Shown here: piece by piece, positions 1 to 9,592 of the stretch | Position numbering within the stretch: position 1 is the first letter of the stretch | Layout: each line of letters opens with the position of its first letter | Origin: an uncultured Hyphomicrobium sp. | GTDB taxonomy: Bacteria > Pseudomonadota > Alphaproteobacteria > Rhizobiales > Hyphomicrobiaceae | Assembly (NCBI RefSeq): GCF_902826555.1 | Contig: NZ_CADEFI010000034.1 | Span: forward strand, 1 to 36,878 | Length of the DNA stretch: 36,878 nt | Reading direction: 5' to 3' | Program-made: the position numbers and the translations under genes | Notes under the pieces: model-generated | Databases searched by the model: none | Seen by the model: only the letters and a program-made list of their open reading frames with translations | What the model was told of the DNA's origin: nothing

Positions 1-13
1 GCCTGCGAGCGAC

Positions 14-1561
14 CTACTTCTCGGTCTTCTCGAAGTTGTCCTGGACGAAGCGGTCGAGCAACTGCACGCCCCAGCCCGAGCCCCAGCTGGTGTTGATCTC
101 GTTCTTCGGCGCGTCCATGGCGGTGCCGGCGATGTCGAGATGGGCCCAGGGCACGTCCTTCTTGATGAAGCGCTGGATGAAGGCCGCGGCCGTGCAGGCG
201 CCGCCCCAGCGCCCGCCGATGTTCTTCATGTCGGCGTTCTTGCTGTCGAGCAGCTTGTCGTAGCTCTTGTCGAGCGGCATGCGCCAAACACGCTCGCCGG
301 TCGCCTTCGAGGCGGCGATGAGCTGATCGGCGAGCTTGTCGTCGCTGGCGAAGAGGCCGGCGAAGTCCTTGCCGAGCGCGACCATGATGGCGCCGGTCAG
401 CGTCGCGAGATCGATGACGAAGCGCGGCTTGAAGCGCTCCTGCACGTACCAGAGCACGTCGGCGAGCACGAGGCGGCCCTCGGCGTCGGTGTTGAGGTTC
501 TCGACCGTCTGGCCGGACAGCGAGACGACGATGTCGCCTGGGCGCGTGGCGGAGCCGGACGGCATATTCTCGACGATGCCGATGGCGCCGATGGCGTTGA
601 CGGGGGCCTTGCGCTCGGCCAACGCGACCATCAGGCCGGTAACCGCCGCAGCGCCGCCCATGTCGCCCTTCATGTCCTCCATGCCGGCCGACGGCTTGAT
701 CGAGATGCCGCCGGTGTCGAAGACCACGCCCTTGCCGACAAAAGCCAGAGGCTTGGTGCGTTTCGACTTGGCGCCATGCCACTGCATGATGGCGACGCGC
801 GCCGGGCGCACGCTGCCCTGCGCCACGGACAGAAGCGTGTTCATGCCGAGCTCTTTCAGCGTCTCGGCGTCGAGGATCTCCACCTCGAGGCCGATGCTCT
901 CGAGCTCTTTCACGCGATCGGCGAACTCGACGGGGCCCAATATGTTGGCCGGCTCGTTGACGAGGTCACGCGCAAAATAGACGCCTTCGGCAAGCGCGCG
1001 CTTGTCCTCGTAGGCGGCGCGAGCCTTCTCGGGATCGGGGCAATGGATGACGAGCTTCGTCAGGCGATCGGAGGCGGGCTTGTCTGCGGCGCCGTTGGCG
1101 CCCCCCTCCTCCCCGTTCTTCTTGGTGAGGTATTTGCGGAAGCTGTAGTGACGCAACAGGGCGCCGAACGCGAGATTGGCGGCGACCACCTCCGGCTTCT
1201 CGCCGCCGCTGCCGACCTCGGCGATCAGGCTCGCTTCGGTCGTCTTGCGGGCCGAGATCTGCCCGACCGCGTAGCCGCCGAGGCTCGCCCAGTCGCTTTC
1301 GCTCTGGTCGGCCGCCTTGCCGGTGCCGATGACAAGCAGGCGGTGAATGTCGAGCTTCTGCGGAGCTAAGATCTCGATCGCGGACTTCGCCTTGCCCTTG
1401 AACTCGGCCGCCTCGGCGGCCTTGAGGAGCAAGCCCTGGCTCTTGGTGTTGAGGGCCTGGACGGCGGACGGCAGAGCCAGATCGTGGCCGACGAGCGCGG
1501 CGGTGGTCGGCAGATGCGCCGCATCAAGCCGCGCAAACGAAATATCGAGCGGAGTGGTCAT
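14..1561 (-). CDS. pepA: Leucyl aminopeptidase, M17 family
   Basis: Cytosolic M17 metallo-aminopeptidase that removes N-terminal residues from peptides. Seen: the family's metal/catalytic stretch [16 protein letters not shown], and the signature NTDAEGRL at about residues 357-364, which carries the bicarbonate/catalytic arginine. The C-terminal two thirds is the catalytic domain and the N-terminal third the variable domain, which has a Gly/Ala/Lys-rich insertion around residues 150-165. Length is 515 aa, typical for PepA. The ATG at 1561 is chosen because an AAGGAG lies 13 bases upstream; the frame stays open 30 codons further, but that extension looks like leader sequence. The stop is TAG at 14-16. 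It diverges from lptF, the same neighbour pair as holC-pepA/lptFG in E. coli; holC, if present, would lie just outside the window. Confidence 0.96.
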   Translation of the reverse strand: MTTPLDISFARLDAAHLPTTAALVGHDLALPSAVQALNTKSQGLLLKAAEAAEFKGKAKSAIEILAPQKLDIHRLLVIGTGKAADQSESDWASLGGYAVGQISARKTTEASLIAEVGSGGEKPEVVAANLAFGALLRHYSFRKYLTKKNGEEGGANGAADKPASDRLTKLVIHCPDPEKARAAYEDKRALAEGVYFARDLVNEPANILGPVEFADRVKELESIGLEVEILDAETLKELGMNTLLSVAQGSVRPARVAIMQWHGAKSKRTKPLAFVGKGVVFDTGGISIKPSAGMEDMKGDMGGAAAVTGLMVALAERKAPVNAIGAIGIVENMPSGSATRPGDIVVSLSGQTVENLNTDAEGRLVLADVLWYVQERFKPRFVIDLATLTGAIMVALGKDFAGLFASDDKLADQLIAASKATGERVWRMPLDKSYDKLLDSKNADMKNIGGRWGGACTAAAFIQRFIKKDVPWAHLDIAGTAMDAPKNEINTSWGSGWGVQLLDRFVQDNFEKTEK

Positions 1562-2078
1562 TCTCTTGCTGGTGCTCCTTGAGGAACGTGCCATATGGGG
1601 CCGGGCACCCTGCACATGGGACATCGCTTTGGGCGTTGGCGCGCGTGACAACGTCCTTCGCGGGACGCCATGGCTGGCGCGTCGCCCGGCAGGCGTCTGC
1701 CGAGGCCGGGCTACGAACAGGGCGGGGAATGCTTTTCGATCTTCGCTGTGGAAATTAGCGGCTTGCCCCAGAAGTGCAAGCCGGGAGCGCTTAAAAGTAT
1801 GGATCGAGCTTAAGAGGCGTGGGAGGCTCCGAAGGGGGCCTCAAGGGGGTGTCGAGGCTCGGCCGCCACACCCCCACTCGGCAAGCTAGGTGTTTGGAGT
1901 ACAGCCGAAATTCCGCCATGCTGGCATGGAACCAGATTGCTATCGAATTGAGGGATTCGGGATCGCGCCAGGGCGGGAACGGAGTACGGAGCATGCGGCC
2001 TAACGGCTTGCACCCGTCACTTCGGGGGCTTGGCGCTTTCGCGATGGGTGGCGAGCAGCCGGGCGTGATCGATCTCGC
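1562..2078. other. Divergent intergenic region pepA/lptF
   Basis: A 517-base gap between divergent pepA and lptF. Apart from the pepA promoter candidate and its dyad near 1759-1783 I see no RNA gene, repeat or convincing small gene. The open frames here have no ribosome-binding site and no recognisable protein. The lptF promoter presumably lies in the right half but no clear -35/-10 pair stands out. Confidence 0.6.
1752..1779 (-). promoter_or_regulatory. Candidate pepA promoter with overlapping dyad
   Basis: On the minus strand TTGCAC (1774-1779) and TAATTT (1752-1757) are separated by 16 bases, a fair sigma-70-type pair about 190 bases upstream of pepA. A perfect 8-bp inverted repeat, CGGCTTGC (1759-1766) and GCAAGCCG (1776-1783), overlaps the spacer and -35. 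It could be an operator or chance. By-eye reading only. Confidence 0.3.
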
Positions 2079-3368
2079 ATGACCATTTTCTCGCGATATG
2101 TCTTCCGGCAGACGAGCAGCGCGCTGTTGCTGGTGCTGCTGTCGCTGACGGGCATCGTGTGGATCTCGCTGGCGCTGCGCGAGCTCAACGTGGTGACGAG
2201 CCACGGGCAGAGCGCTCTCACTCTCATCAAAATGACTACGCTCGGCTTGCCGAGCTTCGTTGCGGTGATCACACCGTTCGCACTCCTCATCACCGCCATC
2301 CATACGCTCAACCGCCTCAACAGCGACAGCGAGATCATCGTGCTCACGGCGTCGGGGGCAACGGCGTGGACGATCGTCAAGCCGCTCGTGACGCTGGGGC
2401 TGCTGGTGGTGGCGTTCATCTCGTTCGTCAATCACCTCGCCGCGCCGTGGAGCTATCGGCTGCTGCGCGACATCGTCGTGCAGGTCCGAACGGACCTCTT
2501 GACCCAGGTCATCCAGCCGGGCCGTTTCTCGTCGCCCGAAAAGGGGCTGACGTTCCATATTCGCGAGCGCACGCTCGACGGGACGCTGCACGGGCTCGTC
2601 ATGCATGACGCGCGCAAGGACGACGAGGTGCAGTCCTATCTCGCGGAGAAGGGCGTGCTGGTCGAGGACAAGGGCGGCACGTACCTGTTCATGATGGACG
2701 GGCACATCCTGCGCCGGAACGGCGGTATTGCCGAGCCGACGCAGATCATTGCGTTCGACAAGTATGCGGTCGATCTCAACAGCTTCGAGAAGCGCACGGC
2801 GGACGGTGCCGCGGAACTCAGGCCGCGGGAGCGCTATTTCAGCGAACTCGTGAATCCGGAGCCGCAGCTGGTCGCAGCGGAAGCCCCGGCGACGAAGCAG
2901 GAGGCCAACCCCAAAGCTGACGACGCCAAGGTCAAAAAGCGGAAAGCGGCAGCGCGCGAAGACGACGCCGGCCGGCTGCGCTCCGAGTTGCATGAGCGTT
3001 TCTCGAGCGCGCTTTATCCGCTCGCGTTCGTGCTGATGGCGGTGGCGATGGTCGGTCAGGCGCAGAGCACGCGCCAGAACCGGAATGCCCGGATGGGGCT
3101 CTGCTTCCTGATCGGTGTCGGGCTCCGGCTCAGCGGGCTTGCGGTCAACAACATCGTGACGCTGCATGCCGGCGCGGTGCCGATCCTCTATTTCATCCCG
3201 GTGGCGGCGATCGCGGTTTCGATGCTCCTCATCGTCCGAGGAACGCGCGCGACGCGCGGCCCGGGCCGTCTCGACGTCGTGGTCGATGCCGCGGGCGCGT
3301 TTTTCGAGCAGATCCGGAAGAAGTTCTCCCGGCGCAGGCTGGCGCCGGCTGCAGGCGTGGGGAGGTAA
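2079..3368 (+). CDS. lptF: LPS export system permease LptF
   Basis: Inner-membrane half-transporter that with LptG and the ATPase LptB extracts LPS from the inner membrane and feeds it to the Lpt bridge. Seen: YjgP/YjgQ-family layout with N-terminal TM segments (residues about 12-32 and a second pair within the first 120), the conserved loop SDSEIIVLTASGATAW, a periplasmic beta-rich domain, and C-terminal TM segments starting near residue 305. At 429 aa it is longer than E. coli LptF (366 aa). The extra length is mainly a charged Ala/Lys/Glu-rich insertion at about residues 258-297, just before the C-terminal membrane part. The start ATG at 2079 has only a weak ribosome-binding site. The stop is 6 bases before lptG, so the two are surely cotranscribed. 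Confidence 0.95.
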   Translation: MTIFSRYVFRQTSSALLLVLLSLTGIVWISLALRELNVVTSHGQSALTLIKMTTLGLPSFVAVITPFALLITAIHTLNRLNSDSEIIVLTASGATAWTIVKPLVTLGLLVVAFISFVNHLAAPWSYRLLRDIVVQVRTDLLTQVIQPGRFSSPEKGLTFHIRERTLDGTLHGLVMHDARKDDEVQSYLAEKGVLVEDKGGTYLFMMDGHILRRNGGIAEPTQIIAFDKYAVDLNSFEKRTADGAAELRPRERYFSELVNPEPQLVAAEAPATKQEANPKADDAKVKKRKAAAREDDAGRLRSELHERFSSALYPLAFVLMAVAMVGQAQSTRQNRNARMGLCFLIGVGLRLSGLAVNNIVTLHAGAVPILYFIPVAAIAVSMLLIVRGTRATRGPGRLDVVVDAAGAFFEQIRKKFSRRRLAPAAGVGR

Positions 3369-3374
3369 GACGGG

Positions 3375-4472
3375 ATGCCACGCGTCTCCACGCTCTCGAT
3401 CTACATCGGCGCGCGCTTCCTGGTGGCGATCTTCGCCGTGTTCGGCCTGTGCACGGTCCTGATTTTCATGATCGATTTCGTCGAAATGCTGCGGCAGGCG
3501 GGCAAATACGGCAGCGTGCCGGCCTGGATGCTGGCCTGGATCACCATCCTTCGGCTGCCGGCCTACACGGAGATGCTGCTGCCCTTCGCGGTGCTGGTCG
3601 GCTCCATCGCCGCCCTCTTGATGCTGGCGCGGAAGAGCGAGCTCGCCGTGATGCGCGCCGGCGGCATGAGCGTCTGGCAGTTCCTGCGGCCGGGGCTGTT
3701 CGTGGCGCTTATGCTCGGGTTCGTGAGCTCGACCTTGTTCAACCCCTTGGCCGCCCATGCCCGCGACCGGGCGGAACGGCTCTATGCCGATGCTTTCGGC
3801 CGGGAAGCCTCCGCGCTCGGCAGCAAAGGCTCGGGGGGGCCCTGGCTGCGGCAGGACGGTCTCGACGGCCAGTCGATCCTGAACGCGGTCTCGGCGCGGC
3901 GGCGCGGAACCGAGCTCAATACGGTAACGGCGTTCGTTTACGATAAATCGGGCAACTTCACCGAGCGGATCGATGCCAACCGGGCGATCCTCGAGGAAGG
4001 GTTCTGGGTGCTCCGGAACGCGGTCGTTTCCGCGGTCGGGCGGGAGCCCGAAACCTTCGAAAGCTATCTGCTCTCAACGTACCTTACCCCTGAGCGCGCC
4101 GCGGATGCGTTCGGCAGCGTCATCTCAGTGTCTTTCTGGGAGCTTCCGGATCTCATCTATGTTGCGGAAAAGGCTGGACTTTCATCGAGCGGCCTGCGCA
4201 CCCAATACGAGCTTCTTCTGACCCGCCCGCTGCTCTGCATCGCCATGGTTTTTTTGGCGGCTACTGTGTCGTTGCGGTCATTCCGCTCGGGCGGCATCCA
4301 GACTATGGTTGTTACAGGAATGGTTGGGGGGTTTGGATTTTTCCTTTTTGCGGAAATCTCTAGGCAGGTCGGGACGGCTGGCCTCGCTCCAGTGTGGGCG
4401 GCGGTTTGGGTCCCTGTGCTTCTAGCCATTCTGTGTTCGGTCACGGTGCTCTTGCACCAGGAGGACGGCTGA
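3375..4472 (+). CDS. lptG: LPS export system permease LptG
   Basis: Partner permease of LptF in the LptB2FG transporter. Seen: 365 aa (E. coli about 360), N-terminal TM segment in ARFLVAIFAVFGLCTVLIF, the family loop ARKSELAVMRAGGMSVWQF after the second TM segment, a central periplasmic jellyroll-like domain, and C-terminal TM segments at about residues 280-360. The start ATG at 3375 is preceded by GGAGG at 3361-3365, a spacing of 9. The gene abuts lptD directly: the TGA at 4470-4472 is followed at once by the lptD GTG. Assignment as G and not F rests on gene order and on the closer match of the SELAVMRA loop. Confidence 0.95.
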   Translation: MPRVSTLSIYIGARFLVAIFAVFGLCTVLIFMIDFVEMLRQAGKYGSVPAWMLAWITILRLPAYTEMLLPFAVLVGSIAALLMLARKSELAVMRAGGMSVWQFLRPGLFVALMLGFVSSTLFNPLAAHARDRAERLYADAFGREASALGSKGSGGPWLRQDGLDGQSILNAVSARRRGTELNTVTAFVYDKSGNFTERIDANRAILEEGFWVLRNAVVSAVGREPETFESYLLSTYLTPERAADAFGSVISVSFWELPDLIYVAEKAGLSSSGLRTQYELLLTRPLLCIAMVFLAATVSLRSFRSGGIQTMVVTGMVGGFGFFLFAEISRQVGTAGLAPVWAAVWVPVLLAILCSVTVLLHQEDG

Positions 4473-6959
4473 GTGATGCGTGTTGCACGAAAATTGTCGG
4501 CGACATGCACTGAGTTTTTCACCTCGTATCCCCGTCTTCAGGCGGTGGATAGGGGGCGTTTGCGCTTGACCCTTCCCAACATTCCTGACCTTTCCGGCGG
4601 CGCACGCTCCCTCGCTCAGTCGACGATTGTCCTTGTTCTTCTGGCGTTTGCCGTGGCTTCCGCCACCCCGGCGGCGGCTCAGTACCGGGGCGCGCCCGGC
4701 ACGACCAGCGGCAAGCCGGTCTCGGCGTTCCCGGAGCAGCCGGGCGGCATCTTCGGCAAGCCGCAGAAGCTCGATAAATCCCTGCCCCTCTACCTGCAGG
4801 GCGACGAGCTCATCTACGACAACGGCGGCAACCGGGTGATTGCCCGCGGCAACGTCGAAATCTTCTACAACAAGAACGTGTTGACGGCTGACGAGGTCAT
4901 CTACGACCAGAGCGCCAACACGCTGACGGCGCGCGGCAATGTCGAGCTCAAGGAAGCCAACGGCAACGTCATCCGAGCCGACGCCTATACGCTGACCGAC
5001 GACTTCCGCGACGGGTTCGTGCAGTCGCTGTCGGTGGTGACACGCGACGACTCCCGCATCACGGCCGAGCGCGGCGAGCGCCGCGAGGGCAACGTCACGG
5101 AATTCTCGGAGGCGACGTTCACCGCCTGCAAGAGCGAAGGCAACGTGCCGCCGCTGTGGTGCATCGGCGCCAAGCGCATCATTCACGATCAGACGGCTGC
5201 GACCATTGCGTACCAGGATGCGGAGCTGAAGCTCTACGGCGTCACGGTCGGGTACCTGCCCTACTTCGAGCACCCGGACCCCTCGGTCAAGCGCAAGAGC
5301 GGCTTCCTGGCGCCCGGCTACGGCACCTCGGACGACCTCGGCTTCTTCACCGAGATCCCGTACTATTTCGCGCTCTCACCCAACTACGACTTCCTGTTCA
5401 ACCCTCGCTACATGTCCGAACAGGGCGTGCTGTGGCAGGGCGAATGGCGCCAGAAGCTGGCCAACGGCGACTACAACATCAAGTTCGCTGCCGTCGATCA
5501 GGATTCCGACAATCTGCCGAGCGGCAACGAGAACCTCGACGGCTGGCGCGGAAGCGTGGAGACGCACGGCAAATTCTCGCTGTCGTCCTGGTGGAGCTAC
5601 GGCTGGAATGCGACCGTCGAAAGCGACGACACCTTCCGCCGCTTCTACAAGCTCGACAGCGTGCTCCTGACGGACCGCGTCAACGATCTCTGGCTCAAGG
5701 GGCAGTCCGACCGCAGCTACTTCAGCGCCAAGATGTATCAGTTCGGCGGGTTGCTGGTTGAAGACAACGATCAGTCCGAATCCTACGTGCATCCGGTCAT
5801 CGATCACAATTACGTCTTCAGGGATCCGGTGCTCGGCGGCGAGCTGTCGTGGAAGTCGAATGCGCTGAGCTTCTCGCGCTCCGACGTGTCGAACCTTGCC
5901 GGCACCGACTTCGTCTCGCAGGACATGAACCGTGTCGTGACCGAGATCAAATGGCGCCGGCGCTTCACGGATGCGCTCGGCATCACCTACACGCCGTTCG
6001 GCGAGCTGCGCGGCGATGCCTATCAAATCAACTACGAGGATCCGACCGATCCGACGACGTCCAATCTCGACGACACGTTCCTGCGCGGCCTCGCAACGGG
6101 CGGTGCCACCGTCTCCTACCCGTGGGTGGCAAACCTCGGCTCGACCTCTCACGTGATCGAGCCGATCGGACAGGTGGTGGCGCACAATTCGCATGTCGAT
6201 CAGGATTTCCTGCCGAACGAGGATGCTCAGAGCCTGATCTTCGACGATACCAACCTGTTCGATACGACGAAGTTCTCGGGATACGACCGTTTGGAGACGG
6301 GCGTGCGCGCCAACGTCGGCGTGCAGTACACGTTCCAGGGTCCCGTGGGCTACGCGCGCGTGCTGGCGGGCCAGAGCTTCCATCTCTCGGGCGAGAACGC
6401 CTATGAAGAGAACAACAGCGGGTTCAATCCGAAGAGCGGTCTCGAGACCGACGATTCCGACTACGTGCTCGGCGTCTATCTGGCGCCGACCGACATGTTC
6501 CGCGTCATCTCGCAGTCGCGCTTCGACGACAACGATTTCACTCTGCGCCGCCAAGATGCCACGGCCCTGTTCAGCTACGGACCGCTGAGCGCCGGCACCA
6601 CCTATACCTATGGCGCGGCGTTCAACGAGGATCTGCTGGCCTACGAGCAGCAGGAGGACATCCTGGGCTTCGCCACGCTGCGCCTGACCGATCGCTGGTC
6701 CATCGGCGGCACGATCCGCTACGATCTCGACGACGACCGCGTGCTGACGGACAGCATCCGCCTCGCCTATCTCGACGAGTGCTTCATGCTGAGCGCGACC
6801 TACAGCGAGACTTACATCAACGATCCGACGCGCGATATCGAGCCGGATCAGGTTGTCATGCTGCGCTTCGAGTTCAAGCATCTCGGCGGCTTCAACTACG
6901 AGACCAACGTGGTCGACTTCGCCGGTGGCGAGGATGCCTCCGCCGTGCACAACCCGTAA
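4473..6959 (+). CDS. lptD: LPS-assembly outer-membrane protein LptD
   Basis: Outer-membrane beta-barrel of the LptDE translocon, which places LPS in the outer leaflet. Seen: signal-type hydrophobic stretch at about residues 51-67 ending in AAA-Q (cleavage about 69/70), an OstA/LptA-like periplasmic domain at about 110-230 with repeated short strands, then a long Tyr/Asp-rich barrel domain to the C-terminus. Two cysteines (in FTACKSEG and LWCIGAKR) and one near the C-terminus (LDECFML) could form the disulfides known to control LptD maturation. At 828 aa it is normal for the family. The GTG at 4473 has AGGAGG at 4459-4464, spacing 8, and touches the lptG stop. An ATG at 4476 and a TTG at 4566 (AGGGGG upstream) are alternatives; the TTG would give a more usual signal-peptide length. 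Confidence 0.95.
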   Translation: MMRVARKLSATCTEFFTSYPRLQAVDRGRLRLTLPNIPDLSGGARSLAQSTIVLVLLAFAVASATPAAAQYRGAPGTTSGKPVSAFPEQPGGIFGKPQKLDKSLPLYLQGDELIYDNGGNRVIARGNVEIFYNKNVLTADEVIYDQSANTLTARGNVELKEANGNVIRADAYTLTDDFRDGFVQSLSVVTRDDSRITAERGERREGNVTEFSEATFTACKSEGNVPPLWCIGAKRIIHDQTAATIAYQDAELKLYGVTVGYLPYFEHPDPSVKRKSGFLAPGYGTSDDLGFFTEIPYYFALSPNYDFLFNPRYMSEQGVLWQGEWRQKLANGDYNIKFAAVDQDSDNLPSGNENLDGWRGSVETHGKFSLSSWWSYGWNATVESDDTFRRFYKLDSVLLTDRVNDLWLKGQSDRSYFSAKMYQFGGLLVEDNDQSESYVHPVIDHNYVFRDPVLGGELSWKSNALSFSRSDVSNLAGTDFVSQDMNRVVTEIKWRRRFTDALGITYTPFGELRGDAYQINYEDPTDPTTSNLDDTFLRGLATGGATVSYPWVANLGSTSHVIEPIGQVVAHNSHVDQDFLPNEDAQSLIFDDTNLFDTTKFSGYDRLETGVRANVGVQYTFQGPVGYARVLAGQSFHLSGENAYEENNSGFNPKSGLETDDSDYVLGVYLAPTDMFRVISQSRFDDNDFTLRRQDATALFSYGPLSAGTTYTYGAAFNEDLLAYEQQEDILGFATLRLTDRWSIGGTIRYDLDDDRVLTDSIRLAYLDECFMLSATYSETYINDPTRDIEPDQVVMLRFEFKHLGGFNYETNVVDFAGGEDASAVHNP

Positions 6960-7292
6960 GGCGCGCGAAAGCGACCTCCGCTCAAGCTTTCGGTGGGTTA
7001 ATGGCCCCCATGCCCGGATTGGTCCCCGAGGCCATTTTTGCCTTGTGGGTGCCACGGTTGGTGTGGATAAGCGGGTTCGGCGGCATGGCTCGTCCGGTGC
7101 CGGAACGGCGCTATAGGTAGCCCGTGCTCTAATATTCGATCGTGGCTCTGATTCACGTCTGCTGCGGGCTCAGACTCTAACTTTGCGGGCGTCCTGGGTT
7201 GGGCTTATGCTCGCTCGCAAGTTTCGCCGGCGGCTTGTGAGCCGCTCAAGCGTCAACGCAAGTCCCGCTTTTCTGCTGACGAGACGGCACCC
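6960..7292. other. lptD-surA intergenic region with two small hairpins
   Basis: A 333-base gap. A 7-bp stem CGAAAGC (6966-6972)/GCTTTCG (6986-6992) follows lptD but has no T run, so it is at best a weak terminator. GCGGCT (7230-7235)/AGCCGC (7240-7245) with a 4-base loop lies 48 bases before surA. I see no credible gene. A surA promoter may lie here, but none is clear. Confidence 0.4.
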
Positions 7293-8519
7293 ATGTCCGA
7301 TCTGATCCGCATGTTCCTCAAAGTTTCCGGCCTCGCGCTTGCCGGCAGCGCCGCTGCGGCCGTTGTCGTGCATGCGGCCGAGCCCGCGAAGCGCGTTGCC
7401 CAGGCCAACAAGACGGCGAATGCCGAGCTGGCCAACCCCGCGGAAGGCGGAGCCGCGAAGAAATCGCAGAAGGGTGGGCAGTCGATCGCGGTACTCGTCA
7501 ACGACGAGCCGATCACAGCCTACGAGATCGAGCAGCGCGCGGCGTTTCTTTCGCTCCAGGGCGGCGGGGGCGGGGGCAGCCAAGGCGACTTCAAAGCCAA
7601 GGCCGAGGCGCGCTGGAAATCGATCGTCAAGGATCCGAAGACGAACGAGCGCTTCAAGGAGCTCATGCGCAAGAACAACGTGCAGAGCCAGGAGGAAGCG
7701 CGGGCGCTGCAGACGAAGTTCGTGAAGGACCTGCAGGCGAACATGGTGGCGCAGCTCAAGCGCGAGATGCGGGTCGGCATCGTTGCCGGGGCACGCGGCA
7801 AAGCGCAGGAAGAGCTGATCGAAGAAAAGATCAAGCTGCAGGAGGCCAAGCGCCTCAACGCCGTCAGCGACGAAGCGGAGGTGAACCGTATCCTTTCGGG
7901 CATCGCCGAGCGCAACAAGATGACCCTCGACCAGTTCGGCAAGCACATGAAGGGCATGGGTGTCGACATCAACACCATGCGCGCCCGCTTCCGCGCAGAG
8001 ATGAGCTGGCGCGAGGTGGTGCGGCGGCGCTTCGGACATATGGTCTCCATCACCGAGCGCGATGTGGACCAGGTGCTCGCGAACACCTCCTCGGCCGCAC
8101 AGAGCGACGTCGAGTTGCAGGTCCAGCGGATCACGCTTCCGCTGCCGGGTGCGCTCGATCAAGCGGTGATCGCGCAACGCATCGCGGAGGCCGACGGGCT
8201 GGCGCGCCAATACCAAGGTTGCGCGTCGCTGCCTGCGCTCGCCCAATCGGCGGGCGGCAAATTCGAAGATCTCGGCGCACGAAAGCCCTCCACGATTCCC
8301 GAGCCGACGCGCAGCCTGCTTCTGAATGCCAGCGACGGCGACCTCCTGCCGGCGAGCGTCAGCCAGGCCGGGGTCGAGCTTTGGGCGCTGTGCGGGCGAA
8401 AGGCCGAGTCCTCGGCGCGCGAGACGGCGCAGAACACGCTGCGTCAGAAGGAGTTCGAGGTTCTCGCCCAGAAGCATCTCAAGGATCTGCGGCAGGACGC
8501 GTCGATCGAGATCCGCTGA
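7293..8519 (+). CDS. surA: SurA-like periplasmic chaperone (peptidyl-prolyl isomerase family)
   Basis: Periplasmic chaperone for outer-membrane proteins, LptD being a known SurA client in E. coli. Seen: 408 aa, a signal peptide in the first 28-29 residues (hydrophobic SGLALAGSAAAAVVV, cleavage near HA/AEP), then the SurA N-terminal chaperone motif IAVLVNDEPITAYEIEQR at about residues 67-84 and a long helical region. One parvulin-like segment follows at about 265-380. It keeps the domain outline (ITLPLP, then LARQYQGCASLPALAQ), but the isomerase active-site motifs are not recognisable, so catalysis is doubtful. E. coli SurA has two parvulin domains. The ATG at 7293 fits the signal peptide. Its TGA overlaps the pdxA ATG by one base. 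Confidence 0.88.
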   Translation: MSDLIRMFLKVSGLALAGSAAAAVVVHAAEPAKRVAQANKTANAELANPAEGGAAKKSQKGGQSIAVLVNDEPITAYEIEQRAAFLSLQGGGGGGSQGDFKAKAEARWKSIVKDPKTNERFKELMRKNNVQSQEEARALQTKFVKDLQANMVAQLKREMRVGIVAGARGKAQEELIEEKIKLQEAKRLNAVSDEAEVNRILSGIAERNKMTLDQFGKHMKGMGVDINTMRARFRAEMSWREVVRRRFGHMVSITERDVDQVLANTSSAAQSDVELQVQRITLPLPGALDQAVIAQRIAEADGLARQYQGCASLPALAQSAGGKFEDLGARKPSTIPEPTRSLLLNASDGDLLPASVSQAGVELWALCGRKAESSARETAQNTLRQKEFEVLAQKHLKDLRQDASIEIR

Positions 8520-9592
8520 TGAGCCGTGCCGCGCGGAGCGCGCCGTACGCTGCCAAGAGGACACAACTCCCTCTCGTGCTGACGATGGGCGATCCGGCCG
8601 GGATCGGCTTCGACATCGCGCTCGCGGCCTGGCAGGCGCGGGAGAGCGAGGGGCTGGCGCCGTTCGCGCTGCTCGGTGATCCCAATGCGCTTGGCGCGCG
8701 TGCGGATGCGCTGGGTGTCGATGTGCCGATTGCCACGATCTCCCGTATCGAAGACGCTGGTTCTGCCTTCGCGAACCGGCTTCCCGTAGTGCCGGTGCAG
8801 TGCGCAGCTCCCGTGGTGGCCGGCAAGCCCGATCCGCGCAACGCGGCGGCCGTGATTCACGCCATCGAGCAGGCCGTGCTCGCGGTCAAAGAGGGTGCCG
8901 CACGCGCGCTGGTGACGAACCCGATCGCCAAGAGCGTGCTGATGGCCGATGGATTTCCGCATCCGGGCCATACGGAATTTCTTGGGGCGCTGGCGGAAAC
9001 GCATTTCGGCGTGCGGAACCCGCGCCCGGTGATGCTGCTCGCCAGTGACGCGCTCAAGGTCGTGCCGCTCACGGTGCACATCCCGCTGGTCCAGGTGCCG
9101 GACGCGATCACGGCGCGGGGCATCGTGGAGACGGCCGAGGTGCTCAACCGGTCGCTGGTCGAGGATTTCGGTATTGCCGAGCCGCGCATTGCTATTACGG
9201 GGCTCAATCCGCATGCGGGCGAGGACGGCCGACTTGGCGATGAGGACGCGCGCATCATTTCGCCGGCCATCGCGACGCTACGTGACGGAGGGTTCGACGT
9301 CACGGGGCCGCATCCGGCGGATACTCTGTTCCACGCCGCGGCGCGGGCGACCTATGACGCGGTGCTGGCGATGTATCACGATCAGGCGCTGATCCCGATC
9401 AAGACGCTCGCCTTCGATACCGGCGTCAACGTGACGATCGGGCTGCCGTTCGTCAGGACGTCGCCGGACCATGGCACCGCCTTCTCCATCGCGGGCACCG
9501 GGCAGGCACGCGCCACGAGCCTGATCGAGGCCATCAAGGTTGCAGATCGGATGTCAGCGCGCCGCGCCGCTTTGCTGGCCGAGCGCGTCTGA
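8519..9592 (+). CDS. pdxA: 4-hydroxythreonine-4-phosphate dehydrogenase PdxA
   Basis: Oxidises 4-phosphohydroxy-L-threonine in the DXP-dependent pathway to pyridoxal 5'-phosphate; cytosolic, metal-dependent homodimer. Seen: [18 protein letters not shown] at the N-terminus and the three metal-binding histidine motifs [16 protein letters not shown] and [11 protein letters not shown], plus the C-terminal [15 protein letters not shown]. All key positions are intact. At 357 aa it is slightly longer than E. coli PdxA. The frame is open far upstream inside surA. The ATG at 8519 is chosen because it overlaps the surA stop (TGATG), implying translational coupling, and leaves only an 18-residue leader before the conserved LTMGDPAG. 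Its TGA overlaps the rsmA ATG in the same way. Confidence 0.96.
   Translation: MSRAARSAPYAAKRTQLPLVLTMGDPAGIGFDIALAAWQARESEGLAPFALLGDPNALGARADALGVDVPIATISRIEDAGSAFANRLPVVPVQCAAPVVAGKPDPRNAAAVIHAIEQAVLAVKEGAARALVTNPIAKSVLMADGFPHPGHTEFLGALAETHFGVRNPRPVMLLASDALKVVPLTVHIPLVQVPDAITARGIVETAEVLNRSLVEDFGIAEPRIAITGLNPHAGEDGRLGDEDARIISPAIATLRDGGFDVTGPHPADTLFHAAARATYDAVLAMYHDQALIPIKTLAFDTGVNVTIGLPFVRTSPDHGTAFSIAGTGQARATSLIEAIKVADRMSARRAALLAERV

Noticed and set aside
1791-3758. 655-codon minus-strand open frame opposite lptF
   Set aside because: Its product is Arg/His/Gln-rich with no domain, and it is the antisense shadow of lptF and lptG, which have clear family motifs and ribosome-binding sites.
5376-7055. 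559-codon minus-strand frame opposite lptD
   Set aside because: Shadow frame; no recognisable protein and it lies entirely against the lptD barrel.
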